Source of the DNA: Nocardia camponoti
Lineage (GTDB): Bacteria > Actinomycetota > Actinomycetes > Mycobacteriales > Mycobacteriaceae
Assembly: GCF_014646135.1 (NCBI RefSeq)
Contig: NZ_BMMW01000003.1
Span: forward strand, 531,025-595,024
Direction of reading: 5' to 3'
Length of the DNA stretch: 64,000 bases
Below, in pieces: positions 42,775 to 52,098 of this stretch (its first letter is position 1; the number at the start of each line of letters is the position of its first letter). A program made the position numbers and the translations under genes. The notes beneath the pieces were generated by a model. The model had not been told where the DNA came from. It did no database searches and saw only the letters and a program-made list of their open reading frames with translations.

Positions 42775-43956
42775 CTACTCCGTGTCCAACCGCTCGATGA
42801 TCGTCACGTTGGCCGTGCCTCCACCCTCGCAAATCGTCAACAACCCGTAGCGGCCGTTGACGCGCTCCAACTCGTGCAGCAACGTCGCGAACAGCTTCGC
42901 GCCCGTCGCACCAAGTGGGTGGCCCAACGCGATCGCGCCACCGTTGACGTTCACCTTTTCCGGGTCAGCGCCAATCTCCTTGATCCACGCCAACACCACC
43001 GGGGCGAACGCCTCGTTGATCTCGATCACGTCAATGTCGTTGATGCTCAACCCAGCTCGCTCAAGCGCGTACTGCGTTGCTGGGATCGGGGCGCTCAACA
43101 TGAAGATTGGGTCGGCGCCGCGCGCGCTCACGTGGACGATGCGGGCACGGGGGGTGAGGCCGTATTCCTGAACAGCCCAGTCGGAGGCGAGCAACGTGGC
43201 CGACGCACCGTCGGAAATCTGGCTCGCAACTGCCGCGGTAAGCGGCGAACCCTCGCTCAACGGCTGCAACGTCGCCATTTTCGCCAGGCTCGTTTCGCGC
43301 GGACCTTGGTCGACGGTGAAGTCGCCAACTGGCACGATCTCCGCTTCGAACCGACCGTCGGCGATCGCCGCACGCGCACGTTTGTGGCTGCGCAGCGCCC
43401 ATTCCTCCATGTCAGTGCGGGTAATCCCCCACTTTTCCGCGATCAGTTCCGCGCCCCGAAACTGCGAAACCTCGCCCGTCCCGTAGCGCGCGTCCCACCC
43501 TTCAGCGCCGACGAACGGCGAGTCGAACCCGTACTCGCGCCCTGCCAACATCGCCGCCGAAATCGGGATCGCGCTCATGTTCTGCACGCCAGCGGCAACG
43601 ATCACTTCGGCCGTGCCGCTCATAATCGCTTGTGCGCCAAAGTTAATCGCCTGCTGGCTCGACCCGCACTGCCGGTCGACCGTCACGCCCGGCACTTCCT
43701 CCGGGTAGCCCGCCGTCAGCCACATGGTGCGGCCGATGTTGCCCGCCTGCGGGCCGATGTTGTCGACACAGCCGACGATCACATCGTCGACAACGGCCGG
43801 GTCAATCCCGGTCCGGTCGACGAGGCCGCGCAACGCGGCAGCGCCCAGGTCAGCGGGGTGAACGGCGGCGAGCGCGCCGCCACGTTTACCGACGGCGGTG
43901 CGCACCGCGTCGATCACGTAAGCCTCGCGGGCCGGGGTGTAGGGGCGGCTGGTCAT
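42775..43956 (-). CDS. fadA6: Thiolase FadA6
   Basis: A 393-residue thiolase: VDRQCGSSQQAINFGAQ (nucleophilic Cys near 98), NEAFAPVVLAW, ALGHPLGATGAK (His), TICEGGGTANV (second Cys). In the KstR2 regulon FadA6 performs the thiolytic steps late in HIP degradation. It is the last gene of the minus-strand operon fadE30-ipdF-kstR2-fadA6, 12 bp after kstR2, as Rv3556c is. Confidence 0.92.
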   Translation of the reverse strand: MTSRPYTPAREAYVIDAVRTAVGKRGGALAAVHPADLGAAALRGLVDRTGIDPAVVDDVIVGCVDNIGPQAGNIGRTMWLTAGYPEEVPGVTVDRQCGSSQQAINFGAQAIMSGTAEVIVAAGVQNMSAIPISAAMLAGREYGFDSPFVGAEGWDARYGTGEVSQFRGAELIAEKWGITRTDMEEWALRSHKRARAAIADGRFEAEIVPVGDFTVDQGPRETSLAKMATLQPLSEGSPLTAAVASQISDGASATLLASDWAVQEYGLTPRARIVHVSARGADPIFMLSAPIPATQYALERAGLSINDIDVIEINEAFAPVVLAWIKEIGADPEKVNVNGGAIALGHPLGATGAKLFATLLHELERVNGRYGLLTICEGGGTANVTIIERLDTE

Positions 43957-43968
43957 GAGAACTCCTAG

Positions 43969-44577
43969 CTAGCTCACGGTTAAACCGTCGAGCACGATCG
44001 TGAGGTATTGCTGTGCAAGGTTTTTCACGGTGATGGGGCCGCCCGGCGTGTACCAGCGGACCGCGACCCACACCGTGTCGCGCAAGAACCGGAAGGCCAG
44101 TTCCACGTCGAGTTCGGGTCGGAAACTGCCATCGGCGACGCCTGCGGCGAGCACGCGATGCCACAGCTCGCGGAACTCAGTGTTGAAGTCGCCGATGTAG
44201 GCGAAGCGGGGGACGTCGCGCAGGTTTTTTGCTTCGGCCTGGTAGATCGCGACGGCCGCGTGATGAGCGTCGATCGCCTCGTATGACGCAATCACCAAGG
44301 CTTCCAACGTGTCTCGCGAACTCAGGCCAGCCGCCGCGATCTCGCGGTAGCGACCGAAGAGTTCGTCGAGGAACCCGCGCAGGATCTCGTCGACCATCGA
44401 CTCTTTCGAATCGAAGTGGTGGTAGAGGCTGCCCGAAAGGATGCCTGCCGAGTCGGCGATGTCGCGCACGGTGGTGGCGCGGAGGCCACGTTCGGCGAAC
44501 AGGTCGGCGGCGAGGTCGAGCAGCTCGGCGCGGCGGTTGCGTTTGGCGGTGTCGGGTGCGGTCACGCCCGTCATCAT
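43969..44577 (-). CDS. kstR2: KstR2, TetR-family repressor of the C/D-ring genes
   Basis: A 202-residue TetR repressor. The N-terminal helix-turn-helix is LLDLAADLFAERGLRATTVRDIADSAGILSGSLYHHFDSKE, with the GSLYHHFDSKE recognition helix typical of KstR2. The C-terminal domain binds HIP-CoA. It controls fadE30/fadD3 and the echA20 promoter through ANCAAGNNCTTGNT sites (46944, 38985). The start overlaps the ipdF stop, so it is produced from the operon it represses. Confidence 0.93.
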   Translation of the reverse strand: MMTGVTAPDTAKRNRRAELLDLAADLFAERGLRATTVRDIADSAGILSGSLYHHFDSKESMVDEILRGFLDELFGRYREIAAAGLSSRDTLEALVIASYEAIDAHHAAVAIYQAEAKNLRDVPRFAYIGDFNTEFRELWHRVLAAGVADGSFRPELDVELAFRFLRDTVWVAVRWYTPGGPITVKNLAQQYLTIVLDGLTVS

Positions 44578-45359
44578 GCGCGTTGACTACTGACCGACAC
44601 CACTTCGCCGGTCAAGTAGGTGGTGTAGTCACTAGCGAGCATGGCGATTGTCGCGGCGATCTCCCAAGGTTCGGCGGCGCGACCGAATGCTTCACGCTCG
44701 CTGAGGGCGTCGAGGAGTTCGGTTGAGCTGACCTTGTCGAGGAAGGGGTGTCGCGCGATGCTCGGGGCGACGGCGTTGATCCGCACCCCGAGTTCGGCGG
44801 CTTCGACGGCACTGCATCGGGTGAGCGCCATAACCCCGGCTTTCGCCGCCGCGTAGTGAGCCTGACCTTGCTGCGCGCGCCAGCCGAGGACGCTCGCGTT
44901 ATTCACGATCACCCCGCCGTGCCCCGCGCCGCGGAAGTAATTCAGGGCCGCGCGGGTGCAGCGGAAGGTGCCGTTGAGGGTGATGTCGAGGACGGTGTCC
45001 CACTGCTCGTCGGTCATGTCGACGACGGGCGTTTCGCCGCCGAGCCCGGCGTTGTTGACGAGGATGTCGATGCGACCGGACGCCTCGATCAGGTTGTTGA
45101 CCTGCGCGGTGTCGCGGACATCGCAGACGACGGCACCGATTTCGCGCTCGGGAAATTCTTTGGCGAGCAGCTCGGCGGTTTCGGTGAGCCGACGCTCATG
45201 CCAGTCGGAGACGACGACGTCGGCCCCTTCTTCAAGGAGCCTGCGCGCGGTCGCCGACCCAATGCCGGTGCCCGCGGCAGCAGTGACGACGGCACGGCGC
45301 CCAACGAGCAGGTTGTGCCCGGGCGTTGGGGTGGGAGGGACGGATAGCGGTGAGCTCAT
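44574..45359 (-). CDS. ipdF: IpdF, SDR of the HIP pathway (Rv3559c-like)
   Basis: A 261-residue SDR: VTAAAGTGIGSATARRL, LVNNAGLGGETPVVD, catalytic NNASVLGWRAQQGQAHYAAAK. IpdF oxidises 5-hydroxy-HIP-CoA derivatives in the KstR2 pathway. Start ATG (MSSPLSVPP) has GGAG at 7 bp, lying in the end of the repeat frame 45362-45730. Overlaps kstR2 by 4 bp. Confidence 0.9.
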   Translation of the reverse strand: MSSPLSVPPTPTPGHNLLVGRRAVVTAAAGTGIGSATARRLLEEGADVVVSDWHERRLTETAELLAKEFPEREIGAVVCDVRDTAQVNNLIEASGRIDILVNNAGLGGETPVVDMTDEQWDTVLDITLNGTFRCTRAALNYFRGAGHGGVIVNNASVLGWRAQQGQAHYAAAKAGVMALTRCSAVEAAELGVRINAVAPSIARHPFLDKVSSTELLDALSEREAFGRAAEPWEIAATIAMLASDYTTYLTGEVVSVSSQRA

Positions 45360-45361
45360 AA

Positions 45362-45730
45362 CTACTCCTGACCGGGACAAATGTGATGGGCGGTGCGCGC
45401 GTAGGCGGCGCTGCCGACGTGGGTAGAGGTGATGTCAGCTCGGGCTTGGTGACTGGCCGCAGGCGTACGGGCGGCACTGCCGACGTTGGCGGGAGCGATA
45501 CCAACTCGGGCTCGCTGTCCGGGCGCTGACGCGCGGACGCCGACATGGGCAGAGGTGATGCCAGGTCGGACTCGGCGACCGGTGACAGGCGCATAGGCCG
45601 CGCTGCCGACGTTGGCGTGGGTCGCTCGGGCTTGGCGACTGGTCGCAGGCGTACGGGCGGCGTTGCCGACGTTGACGGGAGCGATACCAATTCGGGCTCG
45701 GCGGGACGGTCGCAGGCGCATAGGTGGCAC
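45362..45730 (-). CDS. Possible repeat peptide (122 aa) filling the fadE30-ipdF gap
   Basis: A GTG 6 bp after the fadE30 stop opens a frame of 122 codons that ends 2 bp before ipdF. The product would be about five 20-21-residue repeats around (R)ARxGIAPxNVGSAAxxP, Arg/Ala/Pro-rich. It contains the ipdF ribosome site. Because the DNA repeat unit is about 63 bp, several frames stay open, so coding is not proved. Mycobacterial relatives have almost no gap here. Confidence 0.3.
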   Translation of the reverse strand: MPPMRLRPSRRARIGIAPVNVGNAARTPATSRQARATHANVGSAAYAPVTGRRVRPGITSAHVGVRASAPGQRARVGIAPANVGSAARTPAASHQARADITSTHVGSAAYARTAHHICPGQE

Positions 45731-45735
45731 CGCTG
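45398..45735. repeat. Degenerate ~63-bp tandem repeat (about five units) between fadE30 and ipdF
   Basis: Units share a core like GGCGTACGGGCGGC, TGCCGACGTTGGCG and GAGCGATACCAACTCGGG. Copies at about 45400, 45465, 45528, 45590 and 45650 differ by 10-30 percent. Explains the 376 bp without a normal gene. Confidence 0.8.
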
Positions 45736-45736
45736 T

Positions 45737-46927
45737 TCACGGGCGCGCCTCGCGTGGGAGGCCGAGCACGCGTTCGGCAATGATGTTGCGCTGCACCTCG
45801 TTTGAGCCGCCGTAGATCGTGTCGGCGCGGGTGAAGAGGTAGAGGCGTTGCCATGCGGTGAGGTCGTCGGGGTCGGTGACCAAACCCAGCGCGCCCTGCA
45901 CCGCCATCGCTAGCTCGCCCAAATCGCGATGCCAGTTGGCCCACAACAGTTTTGACACCGATGCGCCACCCGCGTCGGTGCTCGCCTCGCTCATCGTGCG
46001 CAGCGCGTGCGCGCGCAGAACGCGCAAGCCGACCCACGCGTTGTCGATTCGGTCGACGATCAGCGGGTCGTCGAGTGCGCCGGTTCGACGGGCGAGCGCT
46101 TCGATGTCGGCGAGTTCGCGGGCGAAGCGGATCTGCTGACCGAGCGTCGAGATGCCGCGTTCGAAAGTGAGCGTGCCCATCGCGATGCGCCAACCGTCGC
46201 CGGGTGCGCCGACGACCAGGTCAGCGTCGGTCACCGCATCGGTGAAGAAGACCTCGTTGAATTCTGAAGTGCCCGTTAGCTGTTCGATTGGCCGGACCTC
46301 GATGCCCGGCTGATTCATCGGAACAAGCAGGTAGGAAAGGCCGTGGTGGCGCGTCGACCCGCGCTCGGTGCGGGCGATGACGAAGCACCAGTCGGCGACG
46401 TGCGCTAGCGACGTCCAGATCTTCTGCCCGTTGATCACCCAGCGGTCGCCGTCGAGGCGGGCGGAGGTGCTGACGGCGGCGAGGTCGGAACCAGCGCCCG
46501 GTTCGGAGTAGCCCTGGCACCAGAGTTCGTCGACCGAGCGCACGCCCGGCAGGAAACGCTCCTTTTGTGCGTCGGTGCCGAACGCTAAGACCGTCGGGCC
46601 GAGCAGTTCCTCACCAACGTGCGAAACACGCGCAGGCGCATCAGCTTTCGCGTATTCCTCGTGGAAAATCACCTGCTGCGCGACGGTCGCGTCACGGCCA
46701 CCGTGTTCAGTCGGCCACCCGAGGCACGTCCAGCCGGATGCGGCGAGATGCCGGTCCCACGCGAGGCGTTCCTCGAAGAACTCGTGTTCGCGGCCGGGGC
46801 CGCCGGTGCCGCGCAAGGTCGCGAACTGGCCGGATTCGAGGTTCTCGGCAAGCCAGTCGCGAATTTCTGCCCGAAACGCCGCGTCGTTGGTCGCGGTATC
46901 GGAATCTGAGGTCTGGATCACGCCCAC
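45737..46927 (-). CDS. fadE30: Acyl-CoA dehydrogenase FadE30
   Basis: First dehydrogenation of HIP-CoA in the KstR2 pathway. About 396 residues with GYSEPGAGSDLAAVSTSAR, NGQKIWTSLAHVADW, catalytic-type Glu in LTFERGISTLG, and IYGGSNEVQRNIIAERVLGLPRE. I chose the GTG at 46927 (GVIQTSDSD), which leaves the KstR2 operator upstream; longer forms overlap it. Divergent from fadD3, as Rv3560c/Rv3561. Confidence 0.92.
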   Translation of the reverse strand: MGVIQTSDSDTATNDAAFRAEIRDWLAENLESGQFATLRGTGGPGREHEFFEERLAWDRHLAASGWTCLGWPTEHGGRDATVAQQVIFHEEYAKADAPARVSHVGEELLGPTVLAFGTDAQKERFLPGVRSVDELWCQGYSEPGAGSDLAAVSTSARLDGDRWVINGQKIWTSLAHVADWCFVIARTERGSTRHHGLSYLLVPMNQPGIEVRPIEQLTGTSEFNEVFFTDAVTDADLVVGAPGDGWRIAMGTLTFERGISTLGQQIRFARELADIEALARRTGALDDPLIVDRIDNAWVGLRVLRAHALRTMSEASTDAGGASVSKLLWANWHRDLGELAMAVQGALGLVTDPDDLTAWQRLYLFTRADTIYGGSNEVQRNIIAERVLGLPREARP

Positions 46928-46943
46928 GTCGATAGAGTAACCT

Positions 46944-46957
46944 ACCAAGCACTTGCT
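46944..46957. promoter_or_regulatory. KstR2 operator between fadE30 and fadD3
   Basis: ACCAAGCACTTGCT is an exact match to ANCAAGNNCTTGNT, midway in the 47-bp divergent gap, controlling both operons. Confidence 0.9.
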
Positions 46958-46974
46958 TTGTTAGGAGAACGTCA

Positions 46975-48693
46975 GTGTCACCTTCCGCACACACAACTCC
47001 ACAGGCCTTGCGCGCCATCGCCGCAGCTCACCCCGCTGATCTCGCCATCATCGACGGCCCCGCCCGCCTCACTTGGACTGAACTACTCGATGAAGTGCGC
47101 GTCGCGGCACGGGCGTTGATCGCGATTGGGGTCGAGCGGGGCGACCGCGTCGCGATGTGGGCGCCGAACACCTACCACTGGGTGGTCGCCGCGCTGGGCG
47201 CGCAGTCGGTCGGGGCGGCTTTGGTGCCGTTGAACACGCGGTATGTGGTCAGCGAGGCCGTTGATGTGCTTGAGCGAGTTGACGCCAGGGCGATCTTCGC
47301 GGCAGGCCCGTTCCTTGGCCGCGACCGCGCGACAGAGCTGGTCGATGCGGGCGTCGCGGGCACGGTAATCGCCGTCCCGGTTGAAGATTCAACCTCGCCT
47401 TCCCTAGCGACCGGCTCGACTACTGCCGTGCCCGTCGACCCAGAATTCGCTGCCCAAGGTGGGGACACGAATCCAGACGATTCCTCGGCAGCGGATTCGC
47501 CGCATGCTGCCAGTCTCGACGCGGCGAACGTGCAACCTGGGTCGGCTACCGCGGATTCGGACGCGGAAGTCGGCAGTCCGGTGGCAAGCCTCTCCTGGGC
47601 GCAGTTCCTCGCGGGCGCGGCCGGGGTCAGTGACAGCGACGGAGAACTGCGGGCCGGCGAAGTTCAGCCCGACGACATCGCCGACATCCTCTTCACCTCC
47701 GGCACCACCGGGCGCAGCAAAGGCACGCTTGTCGCGCATCGGCAGGCGCTCGACGTGGTGCGCGGGTGGGTCGAGTGCACCACCGTGCGCGCGGGCGACC
47801 GCTACCTCGTGATCAGCCCCTTCTTCCACAACTTTGGGTACAAGGCGGGGATGCTCGCGTGCGTGCTCACCGGCGCGACGATGATTCCGCAGGCGAGCTT
47901 CGATGTACCAAAGGCGTTGTCGCTCATCGAAACTGAAGGCGTCACGGTATTGCCGGGGCCGCCGACCATTTACCAAACGCTGCTCGACGCACCGTCGCGG
48001 TCCGAGCGCGACCTGAGTTCGCTGCGCGTCGCGGTCACCGGGGCGGCGATGGTGCCGGTGGTCCTGATTGAACGGATGCGCGCCGAGCTCGCTTTCGACG
48101 TTGTTGTCACCGGATACGGCCTTTCGGAGGCGTCCGGGTTTGGCACGATGTGCCGCGCCGACGACGATGCCGCAACGATCGCGGGCACGTGCGGTCGCCC
48201 GATTGCGGGCTTTGAGCTGCGACTTTCCGACGCGGGCGAGGTGCTGCTTCGCGGTCCGAACGTGATGCTCGGCTACCTCGACGACCCCGCCGCCACGGCC
48301 GAGGCCATCGACGCCGACGGCTGGCTGCACACCGGCGACATCGGCGTACTCGACGAACGCGGCTACCTCCGCATCACCGACCGGCTCAAAGACATGTACA
48401 TCACCGGCGGGTTCAACGTGTACCCGGCGGAGATCGAGCAGACGCTCGCGCGCCTCGACGGGATCGCGGAGTCCGCGGTGGTCGGGGTGCCCGACGAGCG
48501 CATGGGCGAGGTCGGCAAAGCGTTCGTTGTGGTGCGGCCGGGCTCGCAGCTCGAACCGCGCGACGTAATCGCTTATGCGACACAGCATCTCGCGAACTTC
48601 AAGGTCCCCCGAATCGTGGAATTCCGCGACCAATTGCCCTACAGCGCGGCAGGCAAAGTGCTCAAGCGCGAGCTACGTGAGGAGAAGGCGTGA
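46975..48693 (+). CDS. fadD3: HIP-CoA ligase FadD3 with a large inserted linker
   Basis: Activates the bicyclic propanoate HIP with CoA, committing it to the C/D-ring pathway. Normal landmarks: ILFTSGTTGRSKGTLV (residues 239-254), TGYGLSEASGFG, TDRLKDMYITGGFNVYPAEIE. The protein is 572 residues, while M. tuberculosis FadD3 is about 500. The excess lies at about residues 137-205, a Ser/Asp/Ala/Thr-rich, probably disordered stretch before WAQFLAGAA. It is in a loop ahead of the AMP-binding motif, so activity is probably kept. GTG start after TTAGGAGA. Confidence 0.92.
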   Translation: MSPSAHTTPQALRAIAAAHPADLAIIDGPARLTWTELLDEVRVAARALIAIGVERGDRVAMWAPNTYHWVVAALGAQSVGAALVPLNTRYVVSEAVDVLERVDARAIFAAGPFLGRDRATELVDAGVAGTVIAVPVEDSTSPSLATGSTTAVPVDPEFAAQGGDTNPDDSSAADSPHAASLDAANVQPGSATADSDAEVGSPVASLSWAQFLAGAAGVSDSDGELRAGEVQPDDIADILFTSGTTGRSKGTLVAHRQALDVVRGWVECTTVRAGDRYLVISPFFHNFGYKAGMLACVLTGATMIPQASFDVPKALSLIETEGVTVLPGPPTIYQTLLDAPSRSERDLSSLRVAVTGAAMVPVVLIERMRAELAFDVVVTGYGLSEASGFGTMCRADDDAATIAGTCGRPIAGFELRLSDAGEVLLRGPNVMLGYLDDPAATAEAIDADGWLHTGDIGVLDERGYLRITDRLKDMYITGGFNVYPAEIEQTLARLDGIAESAVVGVPDERMGEVGKAFVVVRPGSQLEPRDVIAYATQHLANFKVPRIVEFRDQLPYSAAGKVLKRELREEKA

Positions 48694-49754
48694 GCCTGTC
48701 AGAAGAGGTCGTCACCTACGCGGTGCGCGGGTCGGTCGCGGTGGTGACCATGAATCGGCCCGAATTCCGCAACGCGCAGAATTCGCAGATGACCTACGCG
48801 CTCGACGCCGCGTTCGTTCGCGCTGTCGAAGATCCCGAGGTCAAGGTCATCGTATTGGCCGGTGCCGGAAAGCATTTCAGCGCTGGCCACGACATCGGGA
48901 CGCCAGGACGCGACCACGACGTTGTCTATGAAAACAAGGCCGCGCTGTGGTGGGACCACGTTGCGCGCGAAGGTGGCGACCAGCGGTTCGCGCGTGAGTC
49001 CGAGGTGTACCTCGGGATGTGTCGACGGTGGCGCGAGCTGCCTAAGCCGATGATCGCGATGGTGCAGGGCGCGTGCATCGCTGGCGGGCTGATGCTGGCG
49101 TGGGTGTGCGACCTGATCGTGTGCTCCGACGACGCCTTCTTCTCCGATCCTGTTGTGCGCATGGGGATTCCGGGCGTTGAGTACTTCGCGCACCCGTGGG
49201 TTATGGGCCCGCGCGCGGCGAAGGAATTCCTCTTCACCGGCGACCGCTTCGGCGCGACGCAGGCCAAGGAGTGGGGCATGGTGAACCGGGTTGTGCCGCG
49301 CGACGCGTTGTCAGACGAGGTGTTCGCGCTTGCCGAAAAGATCAGTGCCATGCCGCAATTCGGTCTGGCGCTCACGAAAAAGGCAGTGAACCAGGCCGAG
49401 GATCTGATGGGGATGCGCTCCGGAATGGACTCGGTTTTCGGCCTCCACCACTTCGCCCACGCGCACAACGCGGAAGTTGGCGCGGACTCTCTCGGTGGGA
49501 TGAACGCGCGGACGATGCGCGGCGCGGCTGCGGGGACTGCCGCGCAGGGGGGCAAGGGTGCGACTGGCGCGGAGGCCGATAACGCGAGCGCCGCAGACCC
49601 TGGTTCGGGCGACCATGATGCGGTCACCCAGGCTGCCGAAGGTGCTGTCGGGCTCGGCGGCAACGGCGTTGGCGAGAGCGACGCCGTTGCGGCCAATCTG
49701 AGCGCCAGCAAGGCGGACTCTGCGGCAACGGAAACAACGAAGGCGGGCCGGTAG
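48690..49754 (+). CDS. Enoyl-CoA hydratase with long disordered C-terminal tail
   Basis: A crotonase in the HIP operon. Residues 1-273 are a normal crotonase: AGAGKHFSAGHDIG and QGACIAGGLMLAWVCDLIV. Residues about 275-354 are Ala/Gly/Asp/Ser-rich low complexity (GTAAQGGKGATGAEADNAS). By pathway it could be the hydratase acting after FadE30, the role ascribed to EchA13 in M. tuberculosis, whose gene is elsewhere there. Overlaps fadD3 by 4 bp and abuts fadE31. Confidence 0.83.
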   Translation: MSLSEEVVTYAVRGSVAVVTMNRPEFRNAQNSQMTYALDAAFVRAVEDPEVKVIVLAGAGKHFSAGHDIGTPGRDHDVVYENKAALWWDHVAREGGDQRFARESEVYLGMCRRWRELPKPMIAMVQGACIAGGLMLAWVCDLIVCSDDAFFSDPVVRMGIPGVEYFAHPWVMGPRAAKEFLFTGDRFGATQAKEWGMVNRVVPRDALSDEVFALAEKISAMPQFGLALTKKAVNQAEDLMGMRSGMDSVFGLHHFAHAHNAEVGADSLGGMNARTMRGAAAGTAAQGGKGATGAEADNASAADPGSGDHDAVTQAAEGAVGLGGNGVGESDAVAANLSASKADSAATETTKAGR

Positions 49755-50891
49755 ATGGATCTCGATATTGAGCCAAGCGCGCGGGCGTTTCAGCTCGAAG
49801 TGCGGGAGTTTCTGGCCGCGAACGTGCCACATCGACCGCTGCCGTCGATGGACACTGCCGCCGGCTTCGAAGCGCATCGGGAGTGGGAGGCGACGCTCGC
49901 CGACGCGCGATTGTCGGCGGTTTCGTGGCCGCGCGAGTTTGGTGGACGGGACGCGTCGATCCTTGAGTGGGTGCTCTTCGAAGAGGAGTATTACGCGGCT
50001 GGTGCGCCCGGTCGCGTCGCGCAGAACGGCATATTCCTGCTCGCCCCAACACTTTTCGAGCATGGGACACCGGAGCAACTCGCGCGGATTCTGCCGCGCA
50101 TGGCTCGCGGCGACGACATTTGGGCGCAGGCGTGGTCGGAGCCTGAGGCGGGGTCGGATTTGGCGAGCTTGCGGTCGCGGGCTACGCGCGTCGACGGCGG
50201 CTGGGTGCTCAACGGGCAGAAGACGTGGAGTTCGCGAGCGTCGTTCGCGGACTGGGCATTTGGACTTTTTCGGTCTGATCCCGACGCGCAACGTCATCAT
50301 GGGCTCACCTATGTGATGTTCCCGCTCACAGCCGAAGGCGTCACGGTGCGGCCGATCCCCCAACTCGACGGCGAACCCGGCTTCGCGGAGATCTTCCTCG
50401 ACGACGTTTTCGTCCCTGATCAGGACGTGATCGGCGCGCCGAATGAGGGCTGGCGGGTCGCGATGGCTACGTCGAGCAACGAGCGCGGGCTTTCCCTGCG
50501 CAGTCCGGGGCGGTTCAGCGCGACGGCGCGGCGGATCGTCGACCTGTGGCGCGAGGAGCGTTCGGCCGAAGACACCGCCGCACGCAACGCGGTTGTCGAC
50601 GCGTGGCTCGGCGCCGAGGCGTACCGGCTGCACACGTTCGGCACGGTGACGCGCCTCGCCGACGGCGGCCAACTTGGCGCGGAGTCGTCGATTACGAAGG
50701 TGTTCTGGTCCGACCTCGACATCGCGATGCACGAAACCGCGCTTGACCTGGTTGGTAGCGAGGAGCGCGGTCCGTGGACCGACGGTTACCTGTTCTCCCT
50801 CGCGGGCCCAATCTATGCGGGTACCAACGAGATTCAACGAAACATCATCGCCGAACGCATCCTTGGTTTGCCGAGGGAGTCGCGCAAATGA
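49755..50891 (+). CDS. fadE31: Acyl-CoA dehydrogenase FadE31
   Basis: A 378-residue acyl-CoA dehydrogenase with WSEPEAGSDLASLRSRATR, NGQKTWSSRASFADW, SSNERGLSLRSPG and the C-terminal IYAGTNEIQRNIIAERILGLPRESRK. In the KstR2 operon FadE31-33 are implicated in dehydrogenating the ring-opened CoA thioesters. No insertions are seen. The next gene follows after 31 bp. Confidence 0.9.
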   Translation: MDLDIEPSARAFQLEVREFLAANVPHRPLPSMDTAAGFEAHREWEATLADARLSAVSWPREFGGRDASILEWVLFEEEYYAAGAPGRVAQNGIFLLAPTLFEHGTPEQLARILPRMARGDDIWAQAWSEPEAGSDLASLRSRATRVDGGWVLNGQKTWSSRASFADWAFGLFRSDPDAQRHHGLTYVMFPLTAEGVTVRPIPQLDGEPGFAEIFLDDVFVPDQDVIGAPNEGWRVAMATSSNERGLSLRSPGRFSATARRIVDLWREERSAEDTAARNAVVDAWLGAEAYRLHTFGTVTRLADGGQLGAESSITKVFWSDLDIAMHETALDLVGSEERGPWTDGYLFSLAGPIYAGTNEIQRNIIAERILGLPRESRK

Positions 50892-50922
50892 GGACCGCAC
50901 GTACTACCCAAGGAGGGCCGCG

Positions 50923-52092
50923 ATGAGGTTCGCGCTAAGTACCGAACAGGTCGATTTCGCGACCGAACTCCGCAAAATTCTCGACGCCGCGAAGGTGCCG
51001 GGCATCGCGCGTGCGTGGGCTGACGGCGACTTCGTCCCCGGTCGCGCGTTGTTGCGCAGCATCGCTGACATGGGCGTTTTCGGACTCATCGTCGACGAGG
51101 AACACGGCGGGGCGGGCGCAACGGCGGTGGATTTGGTTGTCGCGTTAGTCGAGCTTGGTCGGGCCGGGGTGCCGGGGCCGATCGTGGAATCGGCGGCAGC
51201 GATTCCCGCACTGCTGCAACACCTTTCGCCTGTCGACGAGGCTACGTTGTCGCGCATCGCGGATGGCTCGACATTAGCGACCATCGCTTTCGCGTACCCG
51301 AGCACCACTGCGGGCGTGCGCGATCAGACCGCGACGCCCACGCTCGCCGCGAACGGGCACGCGGGCGCGACGCCATCACTCGAACCAGGGCGTCCTGCGC
51401 AAACTAAACCCGCACTCGCGTTGGACAGCGGGGCCGCCGACCTGGTGCTGCACGCAACCCAGCGTGCGGTCGGCGTCGGGCTCACGACGCGCGCTGACAA
51501 CGACGGCGACACCACCGGCGCAAGTCCCGGGAACGTCTCGCGCGCGATTGTTGGTGACGCCGTCACATCCGTCGATGCCACCCGCAAGCTGACACGGGTC
51601 GAACCAGGCGAGGTGCTGGCCGACGACGCGGACGCCATCGACTACTCCTTCGACGTCGGTGTCCTCGGGTGTGCCGCACAACTGCTCGGTGCCGGGCGGG
51701 CGATGCTTGATCAGTCCGTCGCCTATGCCAAGGCGCGCAAGCAGTTTGGTCGTCCTATCGGCGAGTTCCAGGCCGTTAAGCAGCAGCTGGCCGACGCGCT
51801 CATCGGCCTCGACCTTGCCGAGCCACTGCTCTACCGAGCGGCACTCACCCTCGACACCGCCGATCGCGCACGTGACGTTTCGGCGGCCATCGTCGCGTGC
51901 GGCGACGCCGCCCACCGCGCAGCACGGACCGCACTCCAGGTGCACGGCGCGATCGGCTACACGGCGGAATGCGACCTGTCGCTCTGGTTGACCAAAACCA
52001 CCGCACTCCGCACCGCATGGGGCACGCCTGATTTCCACCGCGCCCGCATCGCAACGGCCCTCCGCAATACCCCACCCGACCGCCCCGCCTGA
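50923..52092 (+). CDS. fadE32: Acyl-CoA dehydrogenase FadE32 with two low-complexity inserts
   Basis: A small-subunit-type acyl-CoA dehydrogenase (389 residues). The C-terminal half is normal (ARKQFGRPIGEFQAVKQQLADALI, QVHGAIGYTAECDLSLWL). Residues about 127-165 (TTAGVRDQTATPTLAANGHA onward) and about 188-207 (TTRADNDGDTTGASPGN) look like insertions in the central beta domain, making it longer than the roughly 320-350 expected. ATG with perfect AAGGAGGG upstream. Confidence 0.87.
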   Translation: MRFALSTEQVDFATELRKILDAAKVPGIARAWADGDFVPGRALLRSIADMGVFGLIVDEEHGGAGATAVDLVVALVELGRAGVPGPIVESAAAIPALLQHLSPVDEATLSRIADGSTLATIAFAYPSTTAGVRDQTATPTLAANGHAGATPSLEPGRPAQTKPALALDSGAADLVLHATQRAVGVGLTTRADNDGDTTGASPGNVSRAIVGDAVTSVDATRKLTRVEPGEVLADDADAIDYSFDVGVLGCAAQLLGAGRAMLDQSVAYAKARKQFGRPIGEFQAVKQQLADALIGLDLAEPLLYRAALTLDTADRARDVSAAIVACGDAAHRAARTALQVHGAIGYTAECDLSLWLTKTTALRTAWGTPDFHRARIATALRNTPPDRPA

Positions 52093-52098
52093 TCACCG

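Noticed and set aside
47404-48633. 409-codon minus-strand frame within fadD3
   Set aside because: Complete overlap with a well-supported CoA ligase; antisense shadow.
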